From CAZMVY01 sp964617875 (GTDB lineage Bacteria > Planctomycetota > Phycisphaerae > UBA1845 > PWPN01): DNA of 64,000 bases. Numbering within the stretch: position 1 is the first letter of the stretch; every line of letters starts with the position of its first letter. The notes under the pieces are model-generated. The model worked only from the letters and a program-made list of their open reading frames with translations. It was not told the origin of the DNA and did not search any database. Location: NCBI GenBank assembly GCA_964617875.1, contig CAZUAI010000012.1, forward strand, positions 1-64,000, given 5' to 3'. Positions 51,693-60,121 of the stretch are shown here, in pieces. A program made the position numbers and the translations under genes.

Positions 51693-52955
51693 ATGGCCAT
51701 CGAAACCGGCACGGACGGTCAGCCCCCCCCGCCGCCGTCGGGCCACGACCCGTTCGGCGCCCTCCGCCTGCGCAACTACCGCCTCCTCCTCAGCGGCAAC
51801 ACCGCCGCCAACATCGGCATGCACATGCAAACCGTCGCCATCGGCTGGGAGATCTACGAACGCACCCATTCGGCCCTGGCCCTCGGGCTGATCGGCCTGT
51901 CGCAGGTCGTCCCCGTACTGGTGCTCGTCCTGCCCGCCGGTGCGGTCGCCGACCGGCTCAGCCGGCGGCGAATCGTCATTGCCGCGCTCGCCGTCATCTC
52001 GCTCTGTTCGATGGCCCTCTGCGGCATCTCGAGCGGGCGGGCGGACGTCCGCTGGATGTACGCGGTGCTGTTCGTCAACGGCATCGCCCGCGCGTTCCTC
52101 CAGCCGGCCCGCGCCGCGTTTCTGCCGCAGATCGTCCCGCGCGAGCGGTTTGGCAACGCGGTCACGTGGAACAGCTTCGGCTTCCACCTGGCCGCGATCA
52201 TCGGCCCGGCCTTCGGCGGCTGGCTGATCAAGATGCTCGGCGGCGCGGCGACGGTCTACGCTGTCGATGCGGCCAGCGCCCTCGTCTTCGCCCTCGCCAT
52301 GAGCATGATCCCCCATCAGCCCCGTGCGGTCGCCGCCCCGCCGGGGGCCTCGCCGTCGATCGCCGCGGGGATCGGGTTCCTCCGCCGTTCGCCGGTCGTG
52401 CTCGCCTCGATCACGCTGGACCTCTTCGCCGTCCTGCTCGGCGGGGCGACGGCCCTGCTGCCGATCTACGCGAAGGACATCCTCCGCGTCGGGCCCGTCG
52501 GCCTCGGCTGGCTGCAGGCCGCGCCGGCACTCGGGGCGCTGACGATGGCCCTGCTCCTCGCCTGCCGCCCGCCGATGCAGAAGGCCGGCCGCGATCTCCT
52601 GCTGGCCGTCGCCGGCTTCGGCGTCGCGACGATCGTCTTCGGTCTCTCGCGGTCGTTCTGGCTGTCGCTGCTGATGCTCCTGCTGAGCGGGGCGCTCGAC
52701 AACATCAGCGTGGTCGTGCGCCACACGCTCGTCCAGATGCTGACGCCCGACCACCTCCGCGGCCGTGTGTCGGCGATCAATGCGATGTTCATCAACGCCT
52801 CGAACGAACTGGGCGGCTTCGAGTCCGGCTTCGTGGCATACCTCGCCGGCCCGACCTTCTCCGTGGTCTTCGGCGGCGTGGGCACGCTCGTGGTCGTCGC
52901 CGCCGTAGCCAGGATCTGGCCGCAGCTTCGCCGATACGGGCGGCTTGGGGAGTAG
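51693..52955 (+). CDS. MFS exporter (MFS_3/EntS-like)
   Basis: A 420-residue inner-membrane protein with twelve predicted helices. Marks are NYRLLLSGNTAANIGMHMQTVAIGWEIYERT, the loop 2-3 motif AGAVADRLSRRRIV, RAFLQPARAAFLPQIVPRERFGNAV and RGRVSAINAMFINASNELGG. This branch includes enterobactin and multidrug exporters. The substrate is unknown. Its ATG lies 11 nt after a TATGAT box. The 3' end borders the repeat array and assembly gap, so what follows it in the true genome is uncertain. Confidence 0.9.
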   Translation: MAIETGTDGQPPPPPSGHDPFGALRLRNYRLLLSGNTAANIGMHMQTVAIGWEIYERTHSALALGLIGLSQVVPVLVLVLPAGAVADRLSRRRIVIAALAVISLCSMALCGISSGRADVRWMYAVLFVNGIARAFLQPARAAFLPQIVPRERFGNAVTWNSFGFHLAAIIGPAFGGWLIKMLGGAATVYAVDAASALVFALAMSMIPHQPRAVAAPPGASPSIAAGIGFLRRSPVVLASITLDLFAVLLGGATALLPIYAKDILRVGPVGLGWLQAAPALGALTMALLLACRPPMQKAGRDLLLAVAGFGVATIVFGLSRSFWLSLLMLLLSGALDNISVVVRHTLVQMLTPDHLRGRVSAINAMFINASNELGGFESGFVAYLAGPTFSVVFGGVGTLVVVAAVARIWPQLRRYGRLGE

Positions 52956-54035
52956 GTCCTTACACCGAAACACACACGCAAGACCCGCGCATCTTTCGGT
53001 CGCGGCCGCAGGCCGCTTCGGGCAGGTGGTCCGTCACCCCCGCGAAAGCGCGAGTCCAGCATCTGTGTCATCGAGTCTGGATCCCCGCTTGCGCGGGGAT
53101 GACGATCGCAGCGTGCGCGGCGATGACGATCGCAGCGTGCGCGCAGATGACAATCGCAGCCCTCAGCGTTCCTTTCCGCTCGTCCGTCACCCCCGCGAAA
53201 GCGGGAGTCCAGGGTCTGTGTCATCGGGTCTGGATCCCCGCTTGCGCGGGGATGACAATCGCAGCTCGCGCGGCGATGACAATCGCAGCGTGCGCGGCGA
53301 TGACAATCGCAGCGTGCGCGAAGATGACAACCGCAGNNNNNNNNNNNNNNNNNNNNNNNNNNNNNNNNNNNNNNNNNNNNNNNNNNNNNNNNNNNNNNNN
53401 NNNNNNNNNNNNNNNNNNNNNNNNNNNNNNNNNNNNATCGCAGCGTGCGCGGCGATGACAATCGCAGCGTGCGCGAAGATGACAACCGCAGCCCTCAGCG
53501 TTCCTTTCCGCTCGTCCGTCACCCCCGCGAAAGCGGGGGTCCAGCGTCTGTGTCATCGGGTCTGGATCCCCGCGTGCGCGGGGATGACAATCGCAGCGCG
53601 CGGCGATGACAATCGCAGCGTGCGCGGAGATGACAACCGCAGCCCTCAGCGTTCCTTTCCGCTCGCCCGTCACCCCCGCGAAAGCGGGGGTCCAGGGTCT
53701 GCATCATCGAGTCTGGATCCCCGCTTGCGCGGGGATGACGATCGCAGCGTGTGCGGGGATGACATCGCAGCTTGCGCGGACATGACAATCGCAGCCCTCC
53801 GCATTCGTTTCCGCCCGTCCGTCACCCCCGCGAAAGCGGGGGTCCAGCATCCGTCGCTCGCAACCGTCCCTACCGGATATCCGCCCGTCACCCCCGCGAA
53901 AGCGGGGGTCCAGAATCTGCATCATCGACTCTGGATCCCCGCTTGCGCGGGGATGACGATCGCAGCGTGTGCGGGGATGACAATCGCAGCGTGCATGGGG
54001 ACCGCCCTGTCGCTTCTACCCTCAGCACTCCGTAC
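52956..54035. repeat. higher-order repeat array of 71 bp palindromes and 24 bp units
   Basis: A 1.0 kb array with no gene. Full 71 bp palindromic elements start at 53033, 53186, 53518, 53669 and 53887, with a half copy at 53821. Between them are tandem 24 bp units beginning GATGACAATCGCAGCG and a linker CCCTCAGCGTTCCTTTCCGC. The larger period is about 152 bp (53033 to 53186; 53518 to 53669 to 53821). The 24 bp unit resembles the 3' end of the 71 bp element plus a new segment, so it may have arisen from it. Long open frames through the array are a by-product of the period being a multiple of three. Confidence 0.9.
53337..53436. other. assembly gap (100 N)
   Basis: Exactly 100 N inside the repeat array: a scaffold join of unknown true length. 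Both flanks are the same 24 bp repeat units. Confidence 0.98.
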
Positions 54036-57000
54036 TTACTCCCCGACCTGCTGAATCGCCACGATCTTCGGCGTCACATACTGGCGGTCCCAGTAGTCCG
54101 GCGGCGTGCCCGGCGGCAGCGAAGCCATGCTGTCGTTGAAGTCGTTGTTGGCCAACGACGGCGGGAAGAACACGTTCGACCGGTCGAGCAGTGCGACAAG
54201 CCGGCGGTCGCTGTGTTCGGCCGGGTTGTTGGCGTTCTGCAGCCGGATCAGGATGTACGCCGTAAACGTGTCCGACCGGACCGTCAACAGATTCGCCAGC
54301 CGTCCGAAGAGCCAGTCGCGCGATTCGAGATCGGCCTGGAGCGGAGGACGATCGCTTCGCATGGACCGGTCGCCCACATCCCGCAACCGCGGAGCATGAA
54401 TATCGGTATTCCTGGTGCGGTTGTACTCCACATAACCCAGGAGCTGCCCGTAGCGCATGATGTGTTCCACGGTCCCGAAGGTGTGGCCGGCAATTCTGGG
54501 AGGCTCGAGCGGCAGAACGCCGGACGCATTGTCGAACGCATCCAGCCGCCGGAAAAAGTCGTCCATGCTGGTGAACGGCCCTGGTCCGTGCGCCGGATCC
54601 CGCAGATGCACGACCACCTGGGCGAACCACGACCGCATGGTCTTCTGGTAGTCGGCCCACTCCGTTGGCGACACCCCCGGCAGGATGTCCGGATCATCCG
54701 GCAGCGGAGGAAAAACCGCTTCCAGCACGGCAGCCGGCGCCGTGTTCACGTTGACCCGCCCGGGGATCCGACACTCGGACAGACGCTCCGGACCATGCGG
54801 TGACGGCATCACATCCCCGGTCTCATTGTCGTAGCCGTCATCGCAGCGGGCGAAGAAACCCATCGCCTCGAACAGCCTCTGCGCGGACGCCATGTAGTCT
54901 GTGGGAGGGGGGCTGTTCGGCCTGACGGCCGTCAGGTCAAAACGCACGTTCCTTTCGCCGGCGTGGACTTCACCGGGCGCGGCCGCTCCCGTGATCCTCG
55001 TCGCGACGAGCGATGTCACGGTCTCGGTGCCCGCCCCGTATTGGGGGTTGCCGATGAACGTCGGCCTTGTCACGTCGAACCAGCCCTGAACGAGCCATCG
55101 CGGTTGCGCCGAGCCGCCGGTGACCGGCACCCAGATCGGACCCCGATCGGCCACGGGCAGAGCCACGCCGGGAACGGTGGACGCGTCGTTTCCGCCGCCC
55201 ACGCCGTCCGGCGGATGCGGCTTGGCATACCAGCGCCCGAGGCCCGACTGCGATGGAATTGGCTGGCCCGTCGGCGCATAGTCGTTGGTGGCCTTGAAGT
55301 CGAATTCGTTCCGGGCAAACCGCCACCGGAGGATTCCCCGCTCCAAACTGTACTCGCGCATCTGGTCGGGGTTCGGCTTGAGTGCCTCTTCGGCCGTCAC
55401 ATGTTCCATGTCCGTTCCGGCCACGGAATCGACCAGCACGCGCAGCGAAGACCCCGAGACGGGCAGCCGCACAAGGTTCAAGGCATGATCCCCCCTCGCA
55501 AACGGCGGCAGCGGAACCCCGGCGACCGAAGCCCCCATCCCCTCGAGCACATACACGCCCGGCGGCATTGCCATGGGCCCCGAAGACGCAATGACCAACC
55601 GGCCCGGCCACCACGTGCCCGCAACCGGGTCGTACTGGGCCTCCGTGATACTCTGCCCCGTCAGATCAAGCGTGGCGACGCCCAACGCCGGACCGGTCAG
55701 ACTGTAGCCGTCCAGCGACAGCGGCACCGGGTACGGATTGCACAGCTCCACGGCGCTGAACTCGATAATGGGATCGCCGCCGGAACTCTCGCCACGGGCG
55801 CGCACGACGACCTCACTGATAAAGGGTTGTCGCTCGAAGCCGAAAACGGCGATCGACGGCACGTCCGTTCCGCCCACGTTTCCGAAGAACGCCTGCGGAT
55901 AGTGGGTCAATTCCGAGTCCGCGTCGAGGTAGTCGCGAAGGTTCGCCACGTACTGAACCGCCTGATTGTATTGCTCCGCGGTCGGCAGAGAACTCGGATC
56001 CTTGAGCGCACTGACCACGGCATACAGGAGCCGAGTCGCCGCCAGATTGTGCGATGGCTGACCCGGAGCGAACTGGAGAAGGTTCTGCACCGCTATCGGT
56101 ATGTCCACCTGGCGGCACCGCCCGAGAACGTCTTTATCATCGAGCCCCACCAGGCTTCCCGGATGGTACGGGCTCGGCCGCACCGTGCGGTCGAAGCTGT
56201 ACGTCGTGAGCAGGTGGCGAATGTCGTGCTTCCTGCCGTCGGCGGTACCCAGAACGTCGCCGGCCCACGTGGTCACATCGGTGTAGGGCAACCGACGTCG
56301 CTTCTGCCCCGGTTTCCCGTCGCCGATGACGTTCCACAGCCCCAGTTGCGGCCCGTCCTGAATGTTCGGTCTTTCGAACATGCTCTCGACCTGCGCCGTC
56401 GCGTCCGACTTGAGCAGGAACCGGTTTCGCAGCGCCAACTCGTCTCCAACATCGAACAGCCGGGCACGACGGCCGAGATCCCAGGGAGCGGACCAACCGG
56501 TCTTCGACGCGAGCGATGCGGGAGCTTCGTAGAACCGCAAGACCCAGTCCGCATAGTTCCGCATCAGGAGCACGTACGTATTGCCGGGGTTGGTCGGATT
56601 GGTGTAGTCCCCGTATGGCGAGGGCGGCTTGCCATCGGGGGCCGGGGGTTCCGTCCGTTTCATGATTCCAAGTCGCAGGTACTGCGTGCTGCGAGCCTTT
56701 GTCAGCCAGTTGGTGGGTTTCGAAGCGTTGTAGTCATCGTCGGTGCCGACCTTCGAAAGCACGGCCGCCAGATTCAACTGCGACGGAAGCGCGCCGAAGC
56801 TGGTCAGCACGGTATAATCGTCCGGGTCACCCGCGGGGTCCGCCGTGACCATGTCCCACGCCGTGTTGAGATTCAGCATCCCGCAGTTGTCGATGATCCG
56901 GACGGCGGCGAAGACGTCATTGCCGTCCGCCCGATCCCGGGCGTCCTGAATCTGACGCCAGATCGAATCCGCAATGCCGTCACCGTCGGCGTCGGCGTTG

Positions 57001-57659
57001 GCTTCGGGAACGCCGTCCATATCGACATCCACAACACCGGCTACGGGAGCATTCGCGGTCCAGACCTCAGCCTCCATCGGACCCGACCCGCCGGCGGCGA
57101 AGACGTCAGAGACCTGCGCCCATCGGTAGTGCCAGACGCTGTTCGGCGCATCCCATGTCGCCGTCGGCTCGATTGGGGCCAGCCAGGGATCGCCAACACC
57201 CGAAGCGTAGTGCGGGGCGTCGTAGGGTTCGTAGCCGGCGCCCGCCACAAGTCGGCTCAGAGGCGTCGTGCTGCCCGCTGCCTGCGAGACCACGTTTTCC
57301 GCCAACGTCGTCTGAATCCTCCGAAGCACAAAATCCTGAATCTCATCCAGCCCCTGCACGTTGCCGAAGCTGCGGACGGTCTGGCGTTCGAGGCGCGTGA
57401 CCAGCACGAAGGACGAGCCGATGATCGCGAGCATCGCCGTCATCGTGACGGCCATGATCAGGGCGTTCCCGCGACGCCGGGTGCCGCCCCCGACGGTCGC
57501 CCGCGGGGACCGCCCCCCGCCGCTGTGGTGCAGCCATTCCGGCTGCTGGGCCAGTCCCACGCTGAAAGCCCGCGCCACAAGTCCCGGCCGGGCGCCCCGC
57601 ATCACAACTCCGCCCTCTCGCCTGTGTCGTTCGATATTCATAACGCACCGTCCGCTCAT
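54036..57659 (-). CDS. GspK-like minor pseudopilin
   Basis: A 1207-residue protein, far longer than usual GspK (about 330). It is recognised by the N-terminal helix GNALIMAVTMTAMLAIIGSSFVLVTRLERQ and by VNVNTAPAAVLEAVFPPLP with a following helix-hairpin region (TSMDDFFRRLDAF), the GspK signature. An earlier VRIIDNCGMLNLNTAW segment is a similar unit. The start ATG 57657-57659 overlaps the GspJ-like stop (ATGA). The 60-residue leader includes a repeat-coded segment (GLAQQPEWLHHSGG) from palindrome copy 4. The large middle has beta domains typical of planctomycete K proteins. Confidence 0.82.
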   Translation of the reverse strand: MSGRCVMNIERHRREGGVVMRGARPGLVARAFSVGLAQQPEWLHHSGGGRSPRATVGGGTRRRGNALIMAVTMTAMLAIIGSSFVLVTRLERQTVRSFGNVQGLDEIQDFVLRRIQTTLAENVVSQAAGSTTPLSRLVAGAGYEPYDAPHYASGVGDPWLAPIEPTATWDAPNSVWHYRWAQVSDVFAAGGSGPMEAEVWTANAPVAGVVDVDMDGVPEANADADGDGIADSIWRQIQDARDRADGNDVFAAVRIIDNCGMLNLNTAWDMVTADPAGDPDDYTVLTSFGALPSQLNLAAVLSKVGTDDDYNASKPTNWLTKARSTQYLRLGIMKRTEPPAPDGKPPSPYGDYTNPTNPGNTYVLLMRNYADWVLRFYEAPASLASKTGWSAPWDLGRRARLFDVGDELALRNRFLLKSDATAQVESMFERPNIQDGPQLGLWNVIGDGKPGQKRRRLPYTDVTTWAGDVLGTADGRKHDIRHLLTTYSFDRTVRPSPYHPGSLVGLDDKDVLGRCRQVDIPIAVQNLLQFAPGQPSHNLAATRLLYAVVSALKDPSSLPTAEQYNQAVQYVANLRDYLDADSELTHYPQAFFGNVGGTDVPSIAVFGFERQPFISEVVVRARGESSGGDPIIEFSAVELCNPYPVPLSLDGYSLTGPALGVATLDLTGQSITEAQYDPVAGTWWPGRLVIASSGPMAMPPGVYVLEGMGASVAGVPLPPFARGDHALNLVRLPVSGSSLRVLVDSVAGTDMEHVTAEEALKPNPDQMREYSLERGILRWRFARNEFDFKATNDYAPTGQPIPSQSGLGRWYAKPHPPDGVGGGNDASTVPGVALPVADRGPIWVPVTGGSAQPRWLVQGWFDVTRPTFIGNPQYGAGTETVTSLVATRITGAAAPGEVHAGERNVRFDLTAVRPNSPPPTDYMASAQRLFEAMGFFARCDDGYDNETGDVMPSPHGPERLSECRIPGRVNVNTAPAAVLEAVFPPLPDDPDILPGVSPTEWADYQKTMRSWFAQVVVHLRDPAHGPGPFTSMDDFFRRLDAFDNASGVLPLEPPRIAGHTFGTVEHIMRYGQLLGYVEYNRTRNTDIHAPRLRDVGDRSMRSDRPPLQADLESRDWLFGRLANLLTVRSDTFTAYILIRLQNANNPAEHSDRRLVALLDRSNVFFPPSLANNDFNDSMASLPPGTPPDYWDRQYVTPKIVAIQQVGE
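57524..57580. repeat. TTGTGGTGCAGGC palindrome, copy 4, in the GspK leader
   Basis: TGTGGTGCAGCCATTCCGGC at the left and GCCCGCGCCACAA at the right. It is coded in frame in the leader of the GspK-like protein. Confidence 0.65.
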
Positions 57660-59200
57660 TCCAGCGGAATTACCATCGTATACGTCTGCGCACCGGGCAC
57701 CGTCGCCCAGACGCCCGGCACGGGCGGCGCCGCCCCCAACTGCCGCCGGTTCGCGTCCACCAGCGAGACCGTGATCTTGATCGCCTTCGGGAAGTCGGCC
57801 CGGACCGCTCGTCGGTTCTCATCCGTAAAACCGCGCGTAATCCACAGCCAGCGAGTCATCATGTCGGCTGTCACAGCAGCGTTTGTGTCCTGCGGCCAGT
57901 CGCGAACCGGATTCGCACTAGCCGGCAGCGTCGAATCCTGCGGGCCGTTAAACGACTCCCAGATCTGCCGGCCGGGCACAAACGCAGACGTCCACAGGGG
58001 AAACAACGGAGGCGTCCCGAAGTTGCCGTCGTTGTCGTTGTTGTCGTTGTTTTCAGGCCACCATCGCGGGAACCAATTCGCATTCGCCGGGTTGACTGGG
58101 TCCGTCTCGGCCCAGCGCTGGATCTTGAACTCGACGCAGCCGGGGATCATGCGGAGGTGGTCGGCGGAGGCGGCCGCCACGTCGATGTACGGCAGGCCCA
58201 GCCACAGGTTATTGCGATGCGCCGCAAGCAACGGGTGCCGCCCGATCAGATGATACAGATACGACTGCTGCGTCGGCGCCGCCGCCCACGCCGGCCACTC
58301 GAACGGATTGTGCCAGGACGCCGGCGTCTCGTATTCGTACTCCCAGTTCTCGTACACGTCCGTGGCCTTGTCCCACGGCCACGGCGCGTTGGCGGCGCCG
58401 GTCGGTCCGTCGCTGAAGCCGCGAAACCCGTAGCTCGGCGCGAGGTAGTACGCCGGCGGATCGTCCACAAGTTGGGCCGCCGTCGTCCCCGGGTACAGGT
58501 TCGGGATCATCAGCTTCGCAAACCGGCCGAGTTCGAGCTGCGAGAGCGGCTTCGCATTGACCGCGCCGGTCATGCTGTCGTGCGTCCCCAGAATCCCGTA
58601 TTCGACGCGGGCGAGGTTGCTGCGAATGGGCACGGCGGCGGGGCCGGTGAAGGTCTTCGTGTTCGCATCCCACCGCTGCCGGATCGTCTGAAAGTCGCCG
58701 TTGGCGAAGAAGACGATCGTGTCCGCCCGCGTGACGGCCATCTCGGTCGGCGGGCGGTTCGCATCGACCTGCCGTGCGGGCAGGTAGTTGTAGCAGAAGC
58801 CGACGAAGCACTCCTTTCGCAGCCCCTCGAAGTCGCGCCGGATCTGCTGCTCGAAGGCCCGCAGGCTGTTCATCACCTCGTTGTTGGCGTTCGACAGGTT
58901 CGTCGCCTTGGTGCTCATCGAGAAGATCGCCCCGACGGTGATCAGCAGCAGCGACATGATCGCGACGGAGACGAGCAGTTCGGCGAGCGTGAACGCCTTT
59001 TGGCGGGCCGCCGAAAGGGAGCTACGGAGTACGGAAGACTGGGTATCGAGCCACGATCGAATGCCAGGCGCCGAGGACCAACTGCCACGTTGGGGGGCCG
59101 ACGGCCCGGTACGCCATGCACGGCGCAAAGCCTTCGACCCCGCCCCCCCTCCCCCTTCAAGCGAGGGGGACGGGGTGAGGGTATCCGACTCTGAACTCAT
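57656..59200 (-). CDS. GspJ-like pseudopilin with repeat-coded leader
   Basis: A 514-residue prepilin if the ATG at 59198-59200 is used; the frame is open to 59512. The prepilin signal QKAFTLAELLVSVAIMSLLLITVGAIFSMSTKATNL begins only after about 75 leader residues, coded partly by the CCCTCTCC/GGGGTGAGGGT element (SDTLTPSPSLEGGGGAGSK). Alanine is at the expected cleavage position. The mature part has the GspJ-like FEQQIRRDFEGLRKE and a long insertion. No clear ribosome binding site at the chosen start. The stop overlaps the GspK-like start. Confidence 0.75.
   Translation of the reverse strand: MSSESDTLTPSPSLEGGGGAGSKALRRAWRTGPSAPQRGSWSSAPGIRSWLDTQSSVLRSSLSAARQKAFTLAELLVSVAIMSLLLITVGAIFSMSTKATNLSNANNEVMNSLRAFEQQIRRDFEGLRKECFVGFCYNYLPARQVDANRPPTEMAVTRADTIVFFANGDFQTIRQRWDANTKTFTGPAAVPIRSNLARVEYGILGTHDSMTGAVNAKPLSQLELGRFAKLMIPNLYPGTTAAQLVDDPPAYYLAPSYGFRGFSDGPTGAANAPWPWDKATDVYENWEYEYETPASWHNPFEWPAWAAAPTQQSYLYHLIGRHPLLAAHRNNLWLGLPYIDVAAASADHLRMIPGCVEFKIQRWAETDPVNPANANWFPRWWPENNDNNDNDGNFGTPPLFPLWTSAFVPGRQIWESFNGPQDSTLPASANPVRDWPQDTNAAVTADMMTRWLWITRGFTDENRRAVRADFPKAIKITVSLVDANRRQLGAAPPVPGVWATVPGAQTYTMVIPLE
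59141..59182. repeat. CCCTCTCC...GGGGTGAGGGT element, copy 2
   Basis: Same right half (GGACGGGGTGAGGGT) as the copy at 6721-6761. It lies in the leader-coding part of the GspJ-like gene. Confidence 0.65.
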
Positions 59201-60121
59201 GACACGCAACGTATCACTCGTCACCCCCCCCGGGAAGAGGGACGAACTGAACCTGACAGCATCTCCGCAACCCGAGGCCCGAAAACCCGGCCCCCGGCAC
59301 CCGGCCCCTCGCGCCCGAAACCTGTTTCGGTCCGCCGTCATCGCTTGCCCTCGGCACCTGTGCCTCGACAAGACTCTACGTCTTGCGCCGGCGTATCTTA
59401 TGCGCATTCCCACCCGGTTGCCCAGCCATCGCTCCAACGCTCGGGCGACCTGCCGATCCGACATGGGACGTCGCGCGTCCGGCCGACACGCCGTACCCAC
59501 TTGTGCCGACACATCTTATGGGCAATCCAACTGTCCGGGAAAGCCCGTCGCCTGTGGAGCACGTGCGGCGATGTCTCTGTAGGAGCGATTGCCAATGCCG
59601 ACCGCACGCCCCGACACGCTCCTCATCAAGCCCCCCCGAAATGCTCACACCGCGTCGCACCGAGTCCCCCCCCTACTCGCCCTTGCACAGTCGCATCCGA
59701 AAACGCCCACAACCAAACGAAGCCACGGCGACCGTCTAAGACCAGCGCCAAACGAAGCCACGGCGACGTCGATCGCCTCTCCTATTCCAAGGCGCCACAA
59801 ACACTTACACACACCGCCCCCCCTCGCCCTTCGCACCCTGCTCACCCTTCCTGCCTTTCCCACGACAAGCCTGTGCCTTCCCAGTACGAAGCTCCCCGCC
59901 TCACGGCGCCTCGCCCCCCATCGCTCCACCACGAACCCCTTTCCGAACTCGCCGAACGAACCGCTCCGTCGCCCGGGTGGTGCATTGCGCCCGCGCCGAC
60001 ACCTCCTGCCCTCGCGACCATGTCCGTCCGAGTCGACGCCGCAGCGGACAAGCCCTATCCTACGCCATCGTCACGGACAAACGTCTCTGGCCGCAAGCCG
60101 GCCTGAGAACCGGAGGTCTGC
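59201..60121. other. 0.9 kb region without a supported gene, C-rich on the plus strand
   Basis: Strong strand bias: the plus strand is rich in C and poor in G from about 59600 to 60050. Two structures are visible: CCAAACGAAGCCACGGCGAC repeated exactly at 59713-59732 and 59748-59767, and a 24 bp imperfect repeat containing ATCTTATGSGCAWTCC at 59387-59410 and 59505-59528. Short frames on both strands look like chance. A non-coding RNA or decayed gene is possible but not shown. Confidence 0.5.

Noticed and set aside
53033..53957. A CRISPR array
   Set aside because: Units are palindromic elements and abutting 24 bp tandem repeats with no unique spacers of constant length, and no cas genes are near.
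52945..54054. Repetitive proteins coded through the 53 kb array on both strands
   Set aside because: The 24 bp unit keeps frames open by its length. The frames run through the N-gap and have no start or domain.
54963..58253. A 1096-codon plus-strand frame across the GspK and GspJ-like genes
   Set aside because: Arg/Val/His-rich shadow; the minus strand has pseudopilin helices and an ATGA junction.
59645..59932. A 95-codon minus-strand gene in the 59-60 kb gap
   Set aside because: Gly/Arg/Val-rich product, no start signal, and best explained by the strand composition bias.
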